This document shows, piece after piece, positions 35,111 through 46,639 of a stretch of DNA of 64,000 nt. Every line of letters begins with the position of its first letter. Within the stretch, counting starts at the first letter, position 1. A program made the position numbers and the translations under genes. Source of the stretch: Nomia melanderi (lineage: Eukaryota > Arthropoda > Insecta > Hymenoptera > Halictidae); NCBI RefSeq assembly GCF_051020985.1, contig NC_135010.1:12336001-12400000 (forward strand). The letters are read 5' to 3'. The notes beneath the pieces are model-generated. The model searched no databases. It had not been told where the DNA came from and saw only the letters and a program-made list of their open reading frames with translations.

Positions 35111-36090
35111 TCCAATCAAATCCCTTTACAATCAATTCTCCTGTCAAACAATACCTCCAAAACCTCCCATAAACGACTTACCCCACAAAATCCCCCGAAT
35201 CTTCTAATTTCAACCAAACATTCCCAAACCAGCAAGAGCAGTTCAACAAACCATCCAACTGTTTCGCGAACCAACGAAAAACCAACAGACGATGCAGGAA
35301 AACTGATTCCAGTATTACGATCCGTGGAAAAAGCGATCGGTACGCAGGGAAACCGGTCACGGCCCCGTATAATGCGCGCCGGGGGAAGCCGGGCAGGGGC
35401 GAGGCGGGATGGGGCACGGTCGGACTCGAAACGAGGTAAAAATTGATTCGGCAGGTGAAACCTCCGGCTCTGTTCTCTGTTGATTTAAGCAACGTACCGG
35501 CTGCCTCGTGCTCTATAATCATGGTGAGCAGTCCGTTATTACTCCGCCGCCAGTGCCTATCTGCTCCTCTCCTCTCTCGTTCTCCTCCGCATTTTTCCCT
35601 CTCTCGCTCCCTGACCCCCCCCCCCCCCGTTCCTCGGCCCTCCGCCTCACCTTCTCGTTTCGTCTTATTGTTTTCTCGTCCCCTCTCGAGCGCGTCCCTC
35701 GGCTCGCTGGGGCCCGATCGGGCCCGTCTCTCTCCTCCTCTTCTTGCTTCCGTCCCCCGTCCTCCTCGCGCTCGCCGCTCGACGGCTTCTTGCCGAGGCG
35801 CGCGGCTCGCCCCGGTAACGAGGATAACGAGGATCGCCCCTAAGACCGCAAATAATAAATGCCTTTCCGCGCAACCCGTCGCGTCGTAAAGCTCCGGCGC
35901 GGTTCCAGCCGCGCGCGCGCTTTCCCAAGGAACGCCGGGGAAATTGACGAGTTTCTGCGGCTGGGGCCGTTTTCACTGAGATTCGAGTTTCGGGATTGAG
36001 GGAAAGCGACGAATGGGGAATGAGTTGCGAGTGTCACGTGGAAAACTGAGAGTTTTGGTTTTTTGGTGGTGACTGTTTTGATGGATTATG
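35111..36090. other. GC-rich unique block with C homopolymer
   Basis: CpG-rich at 35300-35960. A 14-base C run lies at 35615-35628. The 148-codon plus frame at 35443-35889 is Ser/Pro/Arg-rich, crosses the homopolymer and overlaps open frames on both strands. It is treated as chance. Confidence 0.45.
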
Positions 36091-36505
36091 GAGGTAATTT
36101 TGCTTGGAGGTTACCGGTGACTGTAATCAAATGGAATTTGGATAGTTCTTTTAGTTAAATGTTGGTTGTGTGAAGAGATTTCTATATTAGGAGTAATTTA
36201 TACGTTATAAGTAGCTAGATGAATATGTAATAATAATAATGCAATTCAATGGATTTTATATTGTACTTTTTCTGTTTTGTGTATTTTGCTCTGAAATCTG
36301 GAGGTAATTTTGCTTGGATGCCGTCATTGGTGACCATAATCAAATGGAATTTGTATAGTTCTTTCAATTAAATGTTGGTTATACGAAGAAATTTCTATAT
36401 TAGAAGTAATTAGCTAGATGAACATGTAATAATAATGCAATTCAATGGATTCGATATTTTTTCTGTTTTATGTATTTTGCTCTGAAATCGCGCGGCGTTC
36501 AACAT
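36091..36505 (-). repeat. 210-bp tandem duplication of an F-like element
   Basis: GAGGTAATTTTGCTTGGA starts both units (36091 and 36301). Both carry CAAATGGAATTTG, ATGTAATAATAATGCAATTC and TTTTGCTCTGAAATC. The right edge GCGCGGCGTTCAACATTAA matches the end at 52790-52881, where it reads GATCAACGTG then TTAA. Confidence 0.7.
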
Positions 36506-36637
36506 TAATTAGGTTCGTTAGTAAGTGTAGAATATTTTCGTGAGTTTCTGGATATTCCTTCTTGCGAAGTTTGTATCGATAGAACCAAATGCTTACATTC
36601 GAAAATCCTTCACAGCAGTCTCTCAGCAAGTGCTTAA

Positions 36638-36710
36638 CCCTTGCCGGTCGTAAGTCACCTCTCACGTGACAACAGTACTTTGCGGTCGTACGTCACGTGG
36701 GAGGTAAGAC
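36638..36710. repeat. TTAA-linked hairpin with CACGTG motifs
   Basis: TTAA at 36634-36637 followed by CCCTTGCCGGTCGTAAGTC. The arms CCTCTCACGTGAC (36658-36670) and GTCACGTGGGAGG (36692-36704) are inverted repeats with one mismatch. This looks like the end of another TTAA family, but the opposite terminus was not found. Confidence 0.45.
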
Positions 36711-36771
36711 GAATCCAGTCGAAACTCGCTGTAAATGTATGCGCAATTGTCAGTTGAGCACCAGCAATTAA

Positions 36772-36962
36772 CCCTTTGCGAAGATTCTTCGAAACGTACC
36801 AAACCTTCAACAGATGAAGCTGAATTATATATCAATTGTATAATTGATAGAACAAAAGGAAATTGCGTGCTGTTCTCTTGCTACTAATTAAATCATTCTT
36901 TTGTTACTTACTCTTCGAAACATGGAAATTTCATCCAGAATGTCGACATTCGTCCGCAAAGG
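36772..36962 (+). mobile_element. Family D element
   Basis: TTAA at 36768-36771, then CCCTTTGCGAAGATTCTTCG. It ends GACATTCGTCCGCAAAGG. The 191-bp interior includes GATGAAGCTGAATTATATAT and ACTAATTAAATCATTCTTTT. The right flank has lost TTAA. It is the most complete D copy in the window. Confidence 0.6.
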
Positions 36963-37037
36963 ACATCGCAATTTTCACATATCTACCGAAATCAACTGCA
37001 ACTTAGAGTCGTGAATAGAGCATTCGATAAGAATTAA

Positions 37038-37269
37038 CCCTTTGCACTCAAGAAGACTGTCAGTCACCACTTTTCAACACAGCAAAACTACAAACTCTAA
37101 TATTCAGTATCCCAAACAAAACTCTGTATAGCTACATGAAACATTGAAAACAAAATACCCTTGTCGCTCAATTGACCCGTGAATCATAAAATTAGTTCCA
37201 ACGAATCTCGTCCGCACCTCCCCGGTGAACGTCGAATATTCCCGGTGAAACACTTTCGAGTGCAAAGGG
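37038..37269 (+). mobile_element. Full-length family A element
   Basis: A 232-bp element with perfect TTAA on both sides (37034-37037 and 37270-37273). Ends are CCCTTTGCACTCAAGAAG and CTTTCGAGTGCAAAGGG. The interior contains CAGTCACCACTTTTCAACAC and ATAAAATTAGTTCCAACGAA. It is the reference A copy here. Confidence 0.75.
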
Positions 37270-37273
37270 TTAA

Positions 37274-38204
37274 CACAATCCAGCGAAATCCAACTGACCG
37301 TACGGCCGGCGTCCGCTGCGCCGAAATTTACTGTGCCCCTTTTCACACCGCGGCCCTCGTAATGAAGCCCATAATAAAAGAAACGAACCGTTGCCCCGGC
37401 CCAAGTGCTCCGTAATTTACGCGGATCCATAAAAATCGGTATTCGCGTTTGTATATAAAAATTCGCGGCGCGTAATGAAATATCGATAAATTATCCCCGG
37501 CGTCGGCCGCGTCCCGGGGCAGCACGGGAGCGTTCCGGCCGTTGGAATCCGTCTAACCGGGGATGAGGGGGAGGATCGGGCCGCGGAACAAGGACCGTAA
37601 CGAAAATGAACGGGCTACCGGGTGAATTCCGATCGGACCGCAGCGTTTTCGGTGCGGAACGGTTCGGTTTCTTATCCGTTTACGTCTCGGCGAGCCGCAC
37701 TTTCCATAATGCGGAGCTTCGCATGCAAATTGGCCGGGGCTGTTATTATAAGGGAAGCGCGCCGGCCGCGCCGCGCCGCGCCGCGCCGGATCGGGCCCCA
37801 GATTGATAGATCACGACCGGGAGGCGCGATAATAGAAAGCTGTATGGAGATGTTGACTCGTTCGGGTCTGGGAATACGGACGTATTCGAATCGTTCGACG
37901 AATTCGTCGCTAATTGGTTGACCAGCTTTGTTACAGATTTTTTGGAGATTTTCGGCAAAATGAGACGTATTGTTTCGAGGAAATAGGTTGTCTCGAAAGT
38001 ACCTTTTGTTTTATTGAGGTAATGCAGGATAGTTGATGTTTTTTTACGTGAGATCTATTCTAGCTTTCGATCATACTGATTTTTACTTCTTTTCTTTCCT
38101 AGAAGTCTGGCAGTGTTTCCAAAATTTCTGTTCAATGTTACAATTAGACTATGAAAGAAACTTATGGGACAGTCTAGAATAATAAGATGTAATAAGTACT
38201 ATAT
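37274..38204. other. GC-rich then AT-rich unique DNA
   Basis: CpG-rich at 37280-37900, with a CGCGCCG repeat near 37760-37790. AT-rich afterwards. No gene is supported. Confidence 0.45.
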
Positions 38205-38375
38205 AAAACTACATAAAACTGCATAAAACTATATAAAACTATATAGAAAGGTGTACTATATCAAACTGAATAAAACTATATAAAACTATATAAAAAGGTG
38301 TACTATATCAAACTGAATAACACTATATAAAACTGTATAAAAAGGTGTACTACATCAAACTGAATAAATCTATCT
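38205..38375 (+). repeat. 48-bp tandem array nested in ACTATATAAA repeats
   Basis: GGTGTACTATATCAAACTGA recurs near 38250, 38297 and 38345. Between these are 10-11 bp AAACTATATA or AAACTGCATA words. This is another case of a short word inside a longer unit. Confidence 0.8.
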
Positions 38376-39976
38376 AAAGTTACGAAGTATACAATGAATA
38401 AATGAACACTAGATATCACCAATTACATATTCTATTACGCTGATCCTTTCGATCACGTTCATACATCATACAACCGATCACAATCATATTACCTATCATA
38501 TTACTTATTACATTCCATTGTCATTCCCAATATCCCCAATCTCAATCACCACTCAACATCCAAGAAACAACTAAAATCTCTTCAACACCCCCAAACAACA
38601 AAACAAACGAACCCCCAAACTCTTCACCTCTAAAATTTCAGAAAGTCAACGCACCCGTGTCAATGAATGCCACACAAAGTTAAATCTCCCGACAAATCCC
38701 TACAGACATCGGAACCCCGGAAAGGCCCGATCAACCAGTCTCCATCAAATTTCTATCGCCCCCCGATTCTTCCCCGTCCGAGTAACAAACGAGTCAGCGC
38801 GTAACCCCCTAAACCGAAGCGAAATAATCATGAAGCCCGGATCCCCGGCATCCACCGGTAATCTCATTGTCACCGGGTATCCGTGCAGTGTATCCGATCC
38901 CTCGCCGGCATCCCCGGGATCCAGCTTTCCCGAAATCACACGGATCTCGCCGGCGCGTTCCTCCAACCCCCTTCACGCCCCCGCCGATCCGCCGGGACAC
39001 AAGGTGAATCGTATTCCCGATATGCGGTTTTTGAACCTGCGCTCCCTCCGCGAACGAGACGAAGAGGTAAAACCGTGCGTCTGATACCTGTGTACAAAAT
39101 GATCCACCCACGTGCCGCATTATCCTGACAGAAATACTTTGTCGTTGCTGTGGGACGGGCCCGGTGAGATCGGTCGCGCTACGCTCCGCCCGTCCCGTGT
39201 GCTCTCGTCTCCTCGGCTTCTTTTTCCACCTTTCGCTCTCTCTCTCTCTCTCTCTGTGTGTGTCCTTTTTTTTTTTGTATTTCGTTATATTTATATTTCA
39301 ACGTTTCACAACGTCTAACGCCTCCGTCGCTCGTGTTAGCGTTTCAGCCGGCGCTATTCCGTTTGCTCGTAAAACAAAGACCGGTGCCCCGTGTCGGCGT
39401 TTATTCAAATGAGAGACTTGTAATTCGGGAATTCAACGGCGAGACTCCGTGCCGACCAGTTTCGGCGCTGCGAGGAGCAATCGGTTTTTTCAACGCCAGC
39501 CCTGTTTTCTCTGTGGATTCTCTGCAGCGTTTGTCTTTCGCGATCGTTTCTGAATGAGTTTTGTGGTGTAGATGTTTTTGGTGATTAGTGTGGGGATAGT
39601 AGAATGAAAACTAAGTCCGAGTTAACGCATTGAGCAACGTGAAAACGGGGGATTCTGAGTCTATCGCTTGATAATGCGGATTTTTGGATCTATTTCTGGA
39701 TGTGAGCAATTATTAAGAAGAATCTTGATTTCTCAGTTTCTGGTTAATGGAGAAAGCTGTTTCGAGTACATGGGAGTTTTGATGAGTGTCTACGTGGCAG
39801 TCAAAGTGTTAATGACTGCAAGGTATCAATTGCAGTCCTCTGTCAGTTGTTTTTCCGAGAGCCATCGATTTGGTGGACGTGAGCGTTCTTTTTCTCAACG
39901 TCGTTCGCGCAGTTTCGGAGCAAACGCTCAACCGCGCTCCATTTTTCAGTTTTTGTAAAGCACCGTACTACATACT
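38376..39976. other. Unique DNA with CT and T runs
   Basis: AT-rich to 38690, CpG-rich at 38690-39480, mixed afterwards. A (CT)n run lies at about 39236-39256 with GT and T runs after it. No gene is supported. Confidence 0.45.
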
Positions 39977-39980
39977 TTAA

Positions 39981-40190
39981 TCTTTGCACTCCAGAAGGTT
40001 TCCACCGGAACTATTCAATATTTTCTAATGAGATACAGATGACATTTTCTTACATCGAATCAAGAAATCTCAGATGCATCGAGGAAGAGAACTATTTCCT
40101 GTCAGTATTTCGTACACTGATGCATTATGCATTAATATCAAATATCAAACTTTACAGTTTTGCTGTGTCAAATCATTTGACTGAGAGTTT
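39981..40190 (-). mobile_element. Family A element, reverse orientation
   Basis: TTAA at 39977-39980, then TCTTTGCACTCCAGAAGG. The body contains ATTCAATATTTTCTAATGAG and ACAGTTTTGCTGTGTCAAAT. It ends without a canonical terminus near 40190. Confidence 0.55.
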
Positions 40191-41659
40191 ATTTCTAAAT
40201 AAATATTCGGCAATAAGATCATAGTTTCCAAAACTTCCATCAACCCCTAACAACCACCCCAATAAACCGAACCCAACTCCATGCAACGCGAAACTCTCCT
40301 CCGCAGTGCAAAAGGAAGAATCACAACGATAAGGAAACAAAAGACTCCCATCGCGGAAGGACCTCTAAACTGTAGCAGTGATCCGGAACACTTGAGCAAC
40401 CGTCGTACGCGTCCAGGCGGCGCAACTGCGACTTTAGGAGGCGGGATCCCGTGGGCCATCCCCGGGGGATTAAAAAAGCGCGTCGCTGCACCGTACTCCC
40501 CAGCCCTCTCCGGCTCGTTACCATTTTCCTTTCAAATTTCCTTATCTCGCCCGTTACATTAGGTTTTATATTAAAGCCCCGCGCTCAAAGGTACCGTCCG
40601 GTCTCCACGGTCCTCTTCCGGCGTCCGACGCGAGAGAGTCCTCGGCGGAACGGCTTGTGTCTCGGCGTCTCGCGTGTTTCCTTCCGCCCCGCCGTATTTT
40701 TCCTACTTTACACGCAACTTTCCCTCCCCGTTCCGGCCCGTCGTACCGACGTCGGGACGCAATCTGCAAATGCGACCGCGCCCCTTCTCGCGACCGCCCC
40801 CGCGCCGTCCGCCGTACAAATATCGTATCGTTATTAATATCGGCCGGGGATTTTCTAATGGAAAACCAGCACAGCGCAGAATAGCGCAGCGCAGCGCGGA
40901 TCGATCGAGATCGGGATTTCAACGGAAGGATACCGCCGCCGTCTAAACGGTGGCCGACCGAGCCCAGTGAATTATTGGCCCGCGAGGCGCAAAAATAAAC
41001 GTTCCCCGGCTTCGTTACTTGCCAGCTAACCGTGCCAAGACGAATATTCACGGCGGACCTCGCCGATATTTATCGTCCGCCGTAAAACGTACGCGCTCCT
41101 TTTGTTCCGCGCCGTTTTTCCCTGCTTTATGTCCTTCTTCCTCGACCGCGATCGCTTTCGCAACGGGAATCCCCGGGAATTGCGACTCTGATCGGGGAAA
41201 TTAAGCGTTTCGGGGGTGCAAAGCGATGCGCGGCAACGCGGCCGGCTGGATTTCCCGGGCAGCCACGCGTGAAATGCGAGTCGAGCCGGTTTTGTGTATG
41301 ATCGGCGCGGGGTGTGACGGGTTCGTATGCTGTCCGCGATTTTTCGGGAATTCTGATTGTTATGTGTTCAGTTGTGGAATTTGGAGTATCTGCATGGGTC
41401 GACAGAAGCTGTCGATTTTTCGATATTTTCGAGTTTTGGAGGTTATTGTGGGATAGGTTGTTCTTAGTTATTCAAGGATTTTCTTTGTTTCTAGGTCACG
41501 TCCTTTCTAGCTTCTGAATATGTATAATAATTTTAGAAGCATTATTAATTTTCTCAATGCTTGTTCTGGACTGTATCTTCTCAGCAACTCGATTATTGCA
41601 AAATACATTTTACAACCTCTCCAGCAGTTCCCATAACAAAACATCGAATCATCATGGAA
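40191..41659. other. GC-rich unique block
   Basis: CpG-rich at 40250-41350. The 161-codon minus frame at 40566-41051 and the 128-codon plus frame at 40451-40837 overlap each other and have no recognised motif. Confidence 0.45.
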
Positions 41660-41663
41660 TTAA

Positions 41664-41872
41664 CCCTTAGCACTAGATGGTTTTGTAATCTATCAGCAAC
41701 TGCAACTAATTTTCATAGTATCTTTAATGAAAATGAAAAATCTTTTATTTTCCTTCTCAGTACAAAATTCGGATGTGTGGAAAATCTAATAATTTTAGGG
41801 TAGTTTCTTTGATTCATTGAAATATCTAATATTAGAACTGGTGCAATATTGTAGCCTACAGAGTTCAAGGGG
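41664..41872 (-). mobile_element. Full-length family B element
   Basis: TTAA on both sides (41660-41663 and 41873-41876). Ends are CCCTTAGCACTAGATGG and ACAGAGTTCAAGGGG. At 209 bp it is the same orientation and layout as 23184-23400. Confidence 0.72.
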
Positions 41873-41876
41873 TTAA

Positions 41877-42402
41877 GAGACCATCGTCGATGCGATGGAA
41901 GTCGATGAACTTAGACGATCGGTGTCCCAGCTGCCCATTACGATTCATTCTTCCCGTCTTCGATATGTGGGTCGGCCAATTAGCTGAATCAACGCACTCC
42001 TCGGATATGTTTGCCCTGCATATAAAATATTTAAATCGCTCCGACGGTTTCGTGACCGGCTCGCTTTCAGCGGGGCGAACGGCTGAAACTGGGTCGGCCC
42101 CGACCTCTGGCTCGCCCGGAGTCTCAGCAGAAACCGTGAAGGTGCCGGATTTCGAAGAAGTTTGTCCTTGTTATTGAACTTCAAATAGACCCGACCGGAT
42201 TCGCGAATGTAACCCGTGTCCCGCCATCAATTCCGCGCGGACCGACTCCTTCGATTGATGCGCTCGGAGTTACCGGAAGTGAGGAACACCGGAGACCCGA
42301 TTATCGTCGGTGAGATTAATCTTACTGTTCCAGTGACTTTTTAGGTAATATTCGTGCATATAATATTGGACCGATCAATATCGTTGCTGTAATAATTATA
42401 AT
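41877..42402. other. GC-rich unique block
   Basis: A 95-codon plus frame (41890-42177) is open, but the opposite strand is too. No known domain. Confidence 0.45.
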
Positions 42403-42406
42403 TTAA

Positions 42407-42779
42407 CCTCTTGGAGTATTTACTTTTGCTAAGCTTGTGTAATATTCTACTGTCGGCAATTTGGAAGAAATGCAAAATTTTCCATTTTAGTGGAAGTTTC
42501 ATTTGAAGGTAATAGATATAGTTAGTAGTTTAATAGATGATAGATAGTTTTTAATAAATATTAGATATAGATAATAGATATAGGTAATAGTTTCATTTGA
42601 AGATAATAGATATAGTTAATAGTTTAATAGATGATAGATAGTTTTTAATAGATAATAGATATAGATAATAGTTTCATTTGGAAATAGTTGTTTTGATCCG
42701 TGGATAACGAACAACTTGATTATTGTTAAACTAGTCTAGAAATCTTCATTATGAAACTCACTCGTTATATGACAAGGAG
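42407..42779 (+). mobile_element. Family C element with an internal tandem expansion
   Basis: TTAA on both sides (42403-42406 and 42780-42783). Ends are CCTCTTGGAGTATTTAC and ATATGACAAGGAG. An internal unit of about 108 bp (GTTTCATTTGAAGRTAATAG with ATAGATGATAGATAG) is duplicated at about 42485-42676, which explains the 373-bp length. Confidence 0.65.
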
Positions 42780-42879
42780 TTAATAGAATTCAAAGGTTTA
42801 ACCTAGTTTCCTCTATTTAACACGAAAACTACTCAAAGTGACTTCTTTCACAATTATCGCAAAGATAAGAAATTGGTTC

Positions 42880-43034
42880 AGTCACAGGCAAAGTAAATTA
42901 CAAGTTAATCGAAACCAGAATTGAAAAAACAGAAACTATGTGCTATCTTGATGTTCGAGCAATTAAATTATTTGTTCACGACTTTATCTTCAAAACACGA
43001 AAACTCCGAAACGTCGACATTCGTCCGCGAGGGG
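42880..43034 (+). mobile_element. Family D right half
   Basis: Contains GAGCAATTAAATTATTTGTT and ends CGACATTCGTCCGCGAGGGG followed by CTAA. The left end of this copy is unclear. A weak TTTAACC near 42796 might mark it. Confidence 0.5.
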
Positions 43035-44320
43035 CTAAAGTCGCGGCGCGCGGACATTTGCATTTTCGCGAAACGATAATTCGCGGCACTCCCGGCGCGA
43101 GGAACCTCGCAGGAGCTGCACATTGTTGCGCCGCCGATAAAGAGGGGCTTGTATTTCATAAGAGCAGCACTCGGTACGTAAAAGGGATAAGAAGTCGTAT
43201 GCTTGCATGAATAAAGTATCGTCAGGCTCCTTTTCGCTACGTGCACTTTGACGTAAATGCGGCCTCCTTCTCTTGCTCCTTCCTCCCCCTCCTGCTCTTC
43301 CCCACCCTTTTTCTCTCAGCCCGTCGCTGCTTCTTTTTTTCCCCCCTTTATTTATCCGTACGATGTCGTACATGCTAAACAGCCGGAGCAACGACATTTC
43401 TGGAATGGAAACTAACTAAATGCGTCTAACTGAAGAGGAGTGGAAGCATCGGACTGGTTCCTGGTTCTACACTCTCCATATTTTACGATTCCAGCGCCGT
43501 GAACCTGCTCCTAGTGTCCTTTTGAATTCCCCCCGGGGGGAAGAGGAATTTTTATACCCGGGACGCGAGTCGATCGACCGGACAATTTTATGTTATTCCG
43601 TTCATTAGATTCCTTTTAAGACGCTCGGGGATAGTTCGACGCGAAGAGAGAGAGAGGAAAAAAGGGAAACTCGCGGAATCGTTCGCGTTCAATTATGTTT
43701 ATTAAATTACGCGTGTACGCTTTTCCTCCCCGACGGCGGGAACGGAGGGGAATTATGAAAAATTCCTCGGGGCGATGCACTCGGGGCGGACGCGGAGAAA
43801 GGAGCCGCGACGGAAATTCTTTCGGAATTTACGCGACATTCCCGGTGATACTCTTTGTCCTATAAATTGTACTTTCTCTATTGTAGAACTCCCCATTGTT
43901 CCTCTGCGCGAAATTGAAGTGGAAACAATTATACGGCGTCGCGGTTCTCGTGCTGGTTACACGCGTTAACTCGAAAGCTGATCGGTAGCTACGCTAATAA
44001 TCGGATACGCTAGGTTTCAATCAAAATTCTTGGTAAATTACTTCCTTCTACGTCTCCTATCAATTTCTTAACCTTCTGCGGCAGGCGGGTGACTCTGTCG
44101 CTTGGCTTTATATGAAATCACGAAATCTTGTGTGTATTAAACTTCGTATGATGCGTCGATACCTTAAACATTGGACCAAAATGGTGAACATTTGAAATAG
44201 AACTTAATGAACATAAATATTAATCTCTGTGAATCCAAATGAAACATTCTGTGATCAATCAAATATAGTTACAGAATATGCATAGAATTTTTCTCTTTTT
44301 TTAATAAATTATTACTAACA
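43035..44320. other. GC-rich unique block then AT-rich DNA
   Basis: CpG-rich at 43035-43990. AT-rich at 43990-44320, where the element motif GGCAGGCGGGTGACTCTGTC near 44081 suggests a worn family A end. No gene is supported. Confidence 0.4.
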
Positions 44321-44340
44321 AAGTTCGTGGCGTCGACAGT

Positions 44341-44538
44341 CAACAACTGCAACTAATTTTTATGGTACTTCTAGTGAAAATGAAAAATGCTATAACATTC
44401 CTTCGATCTTTTACTTTCCTTCTCAGTAGAAAATTTGGATGCGTGGAAAATCGAATAATTTTAGGGTAGTTTCTTTGATCGATTAAATACTTAATATTAT
44501 AACTGGTGCAATATTGGAGCCTACAGAGTTCAAAGGGT
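44341..44538 (-). mobile_element. Family B element, left end lost
   Basis: Starts at AACAACTGCAACTAATTTTT, includes TTTTAGGGTAGTTTCTTTGA, and ends GCCTACAGAGTTCAAAGGG with TCAA at 44539-44542. It is absent from the sister copy at 44935-45140, but its junction there is not clean. Confidence 0.6.
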
Positions 44539-44604
44539 CAACTTACTTGTGTCTCATTACTTAGCTTCAAAGAATACCGTCCGCGCCTCATCAAAACATG
44601 TTAA

Positions 44605-44839
44605 TCCTTTGCACTCGAGAATATTTTTCTCAACGAATGTTCATTATCTTCTTTATAAGATATCACTATGTTTTACAACTAACATAAATAAATACTTGTA
44701 TAAATTAAGCGACAGAACTATTTTATTCCGATGTTCCATGTCGATACGTTATATCAAAGTTGATATTGAATTCTAAATTTGATCATTTTGTTCGGTCGAA
44801 TCAAACGGCGATCGAAGGGCGCCGCTCGAGTGCAAAGGG
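44605..44839 (+). mobile_element. Family A2 element with an identifiable empty site
   Basis: TTAA on both sides (44601-44604 and 44840-44843). Ends are TCCTTTGCACTCGAG and CGCTCGAGTGCAAAGGG. The interior matches 16534-16793 (GACAGAACTATTTTATTCCG, TTTTGTTCGGTCGAATCAAA). At the equivalent place in the sister copy a single TTAA (45042-45045) joins the same flanks. Confidence 0.85.
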
Positions 44840-45140
44840 TTAAATACTTCTATCGAGAAACCGAGCGTAAAGGTTGACACAAATATCCTTGATCCATCGT
44901 CTCACATTATCCGAAAGTTCGTTACTCCAATGAAATTATTACTAACAAAGTTCATGGTGTCGACAGTTGAAAAATAAATCATAGGGCTACATATGTCTCA
45001 TTATATAATTTCAAAGATCATCCACGCCTCGTCAAAACACGTTAAATATTTCTATCAAGAAACCAAGCGTAAAGACTGACACAAATATCCTCGATCCATC
45101 GTCTCACATTATCCGAAAGTTCGTTACTCGAATGAAACGA

Positions 45141-46177
45141 TAGTATTCGAACACAGCGCGGCGTCATCCATATTTCAGCGCGACACAATGAAGCCTCGAG
45201 CGGAGGCTCGCTGAAAAGTCCTCGAGACGCGGCCGGTCGCGCCCTCCACTATTTATGAGCAACAAGTGTCCCCCGCTTTACCAGCGGATGAATACTTAAT
45301 CAAGACGTACAGACGCAACGGGTCTAGCGGTTTTTACGCGCGGAAACGTCCGCCGCCGCGTTTCTTTCCCGCATTCCCCGAAATTCTACTCTCAGCTCGC
45401 AGCTGTCCACCCCGTTCCGCGAACGATAAAACGACGCGCGCTTTATTACGGCCGCCGTAAATCAACCGCGCCCCGTTTATCGGCCGATCCATTATGCAAT
45501 GATCGTAAAGCTTGCATTACGCGGCTCGAAATTAATATACCCGACAGCGGCGCGCCGCGGACCGCGTAAATTCTCGGCCCGGCGAATTAAAAGCAATTAA
45601 ACCGCGGACCCTCGTCGCCGGGCCCGGCTGGCTACTTTGTTGCCCCCGTATAATCTGCCGAAAGTTTATCATCAGAGAACATCGTCACTTCGCCGGGGCC
45701 CGTCGCGAACCGGTTAATTTCGGCAATTTTCGGGAACCGGGATGAACGGGTCTCCACGGGGGAACCTATCATTTAGTAAAAAACGCGAACGACGACCGCT
45801 CTGTAACAGAAAAATTTCGCCAAACCGTGCACGCTCGTACCAGCTGGCTCCGCTCCGCTGCCGATTCCGCGTCGCGACTTTATGCTTCGGAATTTTCACC
45901 TGCGTTTACAATGTAAAGGTGGCGAGATTCTCGTTCTGGGATTGTTATGGGGATTATTGAGATGTTTGGCAGATTTTGGAAGGTATGTAGATTTTGCTTT
46001 CGTTTTCGAGGATATTTGGTGAAGATTCTTGTAGAGTTGTATCTTATAATTGCGGAAGAGTTTGACTGGTCCTCTTTGAATTTTTCTATAATAAGTCTAG
46101 TATCAATTACCTAATTAGAAATCTAGATGAATGGAGATAAAGTTCAGAATTCCAAGGTGCAAGAAGAATCCCAACGA
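45141..46177. other. GC-rich unique block
   Basis: CpG-rich at 45150-45900, AT-rich afterwards. No gene is supported. Confidence 0.45.
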
Positions 46178-46370
46178 TTAACCCCTTGGACTATTTTTAT
46201 CTCGACTCTGATCGATACGTCTACTTTGTCACTAATAATTTATTGGAAAAAATAATTCTAAGCATAGTTATGCCTATATTTCCTTTTAAGTATAACAGTT
46301 GATTGAGGAATAATATTTACTTTGAATTCGAATGAACTAAGTAATATATATTTGTTGAATCATTTTGAAA

Positions 46371-46618
46371 CTCTTTGCACTGGAGAGATGACCCTTAACC
46401 CTTTGCACTCGGAATGAGAAAGCACACGTACATTAAGAAACAAAGATATTTTATATAAATATTTCACATATTGATGCATTATCTGAAACTTAATATTATA
46501 TATAACACTTTGTAATTTTGTTTTATTGAATCAAATGGTGACTAACAGTCACCTCCCGAGTGTAAAGGGTTAATCACCATCTCATTTGATACAACAAAAT
46601 TACAAACTGTTATATACA
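46371..46618 (+). mobile_element. Family A element nested in C
   Basis: Starts CTCTTTGCACTGGAGAGATG and resumes after the inner element as TCACCATCTCATTTGATACA. Its own right half is lost or merged with the C right end. Confidence 0.5.
46399..46569 (-). mobile_element. Innermost family A element
   Basis: TTAA on both sides (46395-46398 and 46570-46573). Ends are CCCTTTGCACTCGGAATG and CACCTCCCGAGTGTAAAGGG. At 171 bp it is in reverse orientation to the A copy that holds it. Confidence 0.65.
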
Positions 46619-46639
46619 ACTCGTAGGACAAGGGGTTAA

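Larger units (their letters stand above)
44321..45140 (+). repeat. Tandem duplication, one copy carrying insertions
   Basis: Copy one (44321-44934) and copy two (44935-45140) share TTATTACTAACAAAGTTC, TCATCAAAACATGTTAA-type sequence, AGAAACCGAGCGTAAAG and CATCGTCTCACATTATCCGA. Copy one is longer because it contains B at 44341-44538 and A2 at 44605-44839. Copy two has neither. Confidence 0.85.
46182..46635 (+). mobile_element. Family C element, outermost of a three-level nest
   Basis: TTAA on both sides (46178-46181 and 46636-46639). Ends are CCCCTTGGACTATTTTT and TCGTAGGACAAGGGG. The C body runs to GTTGAATCATTTTGAAA, where family A sequence interrupts it. Confidence 0.6.
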
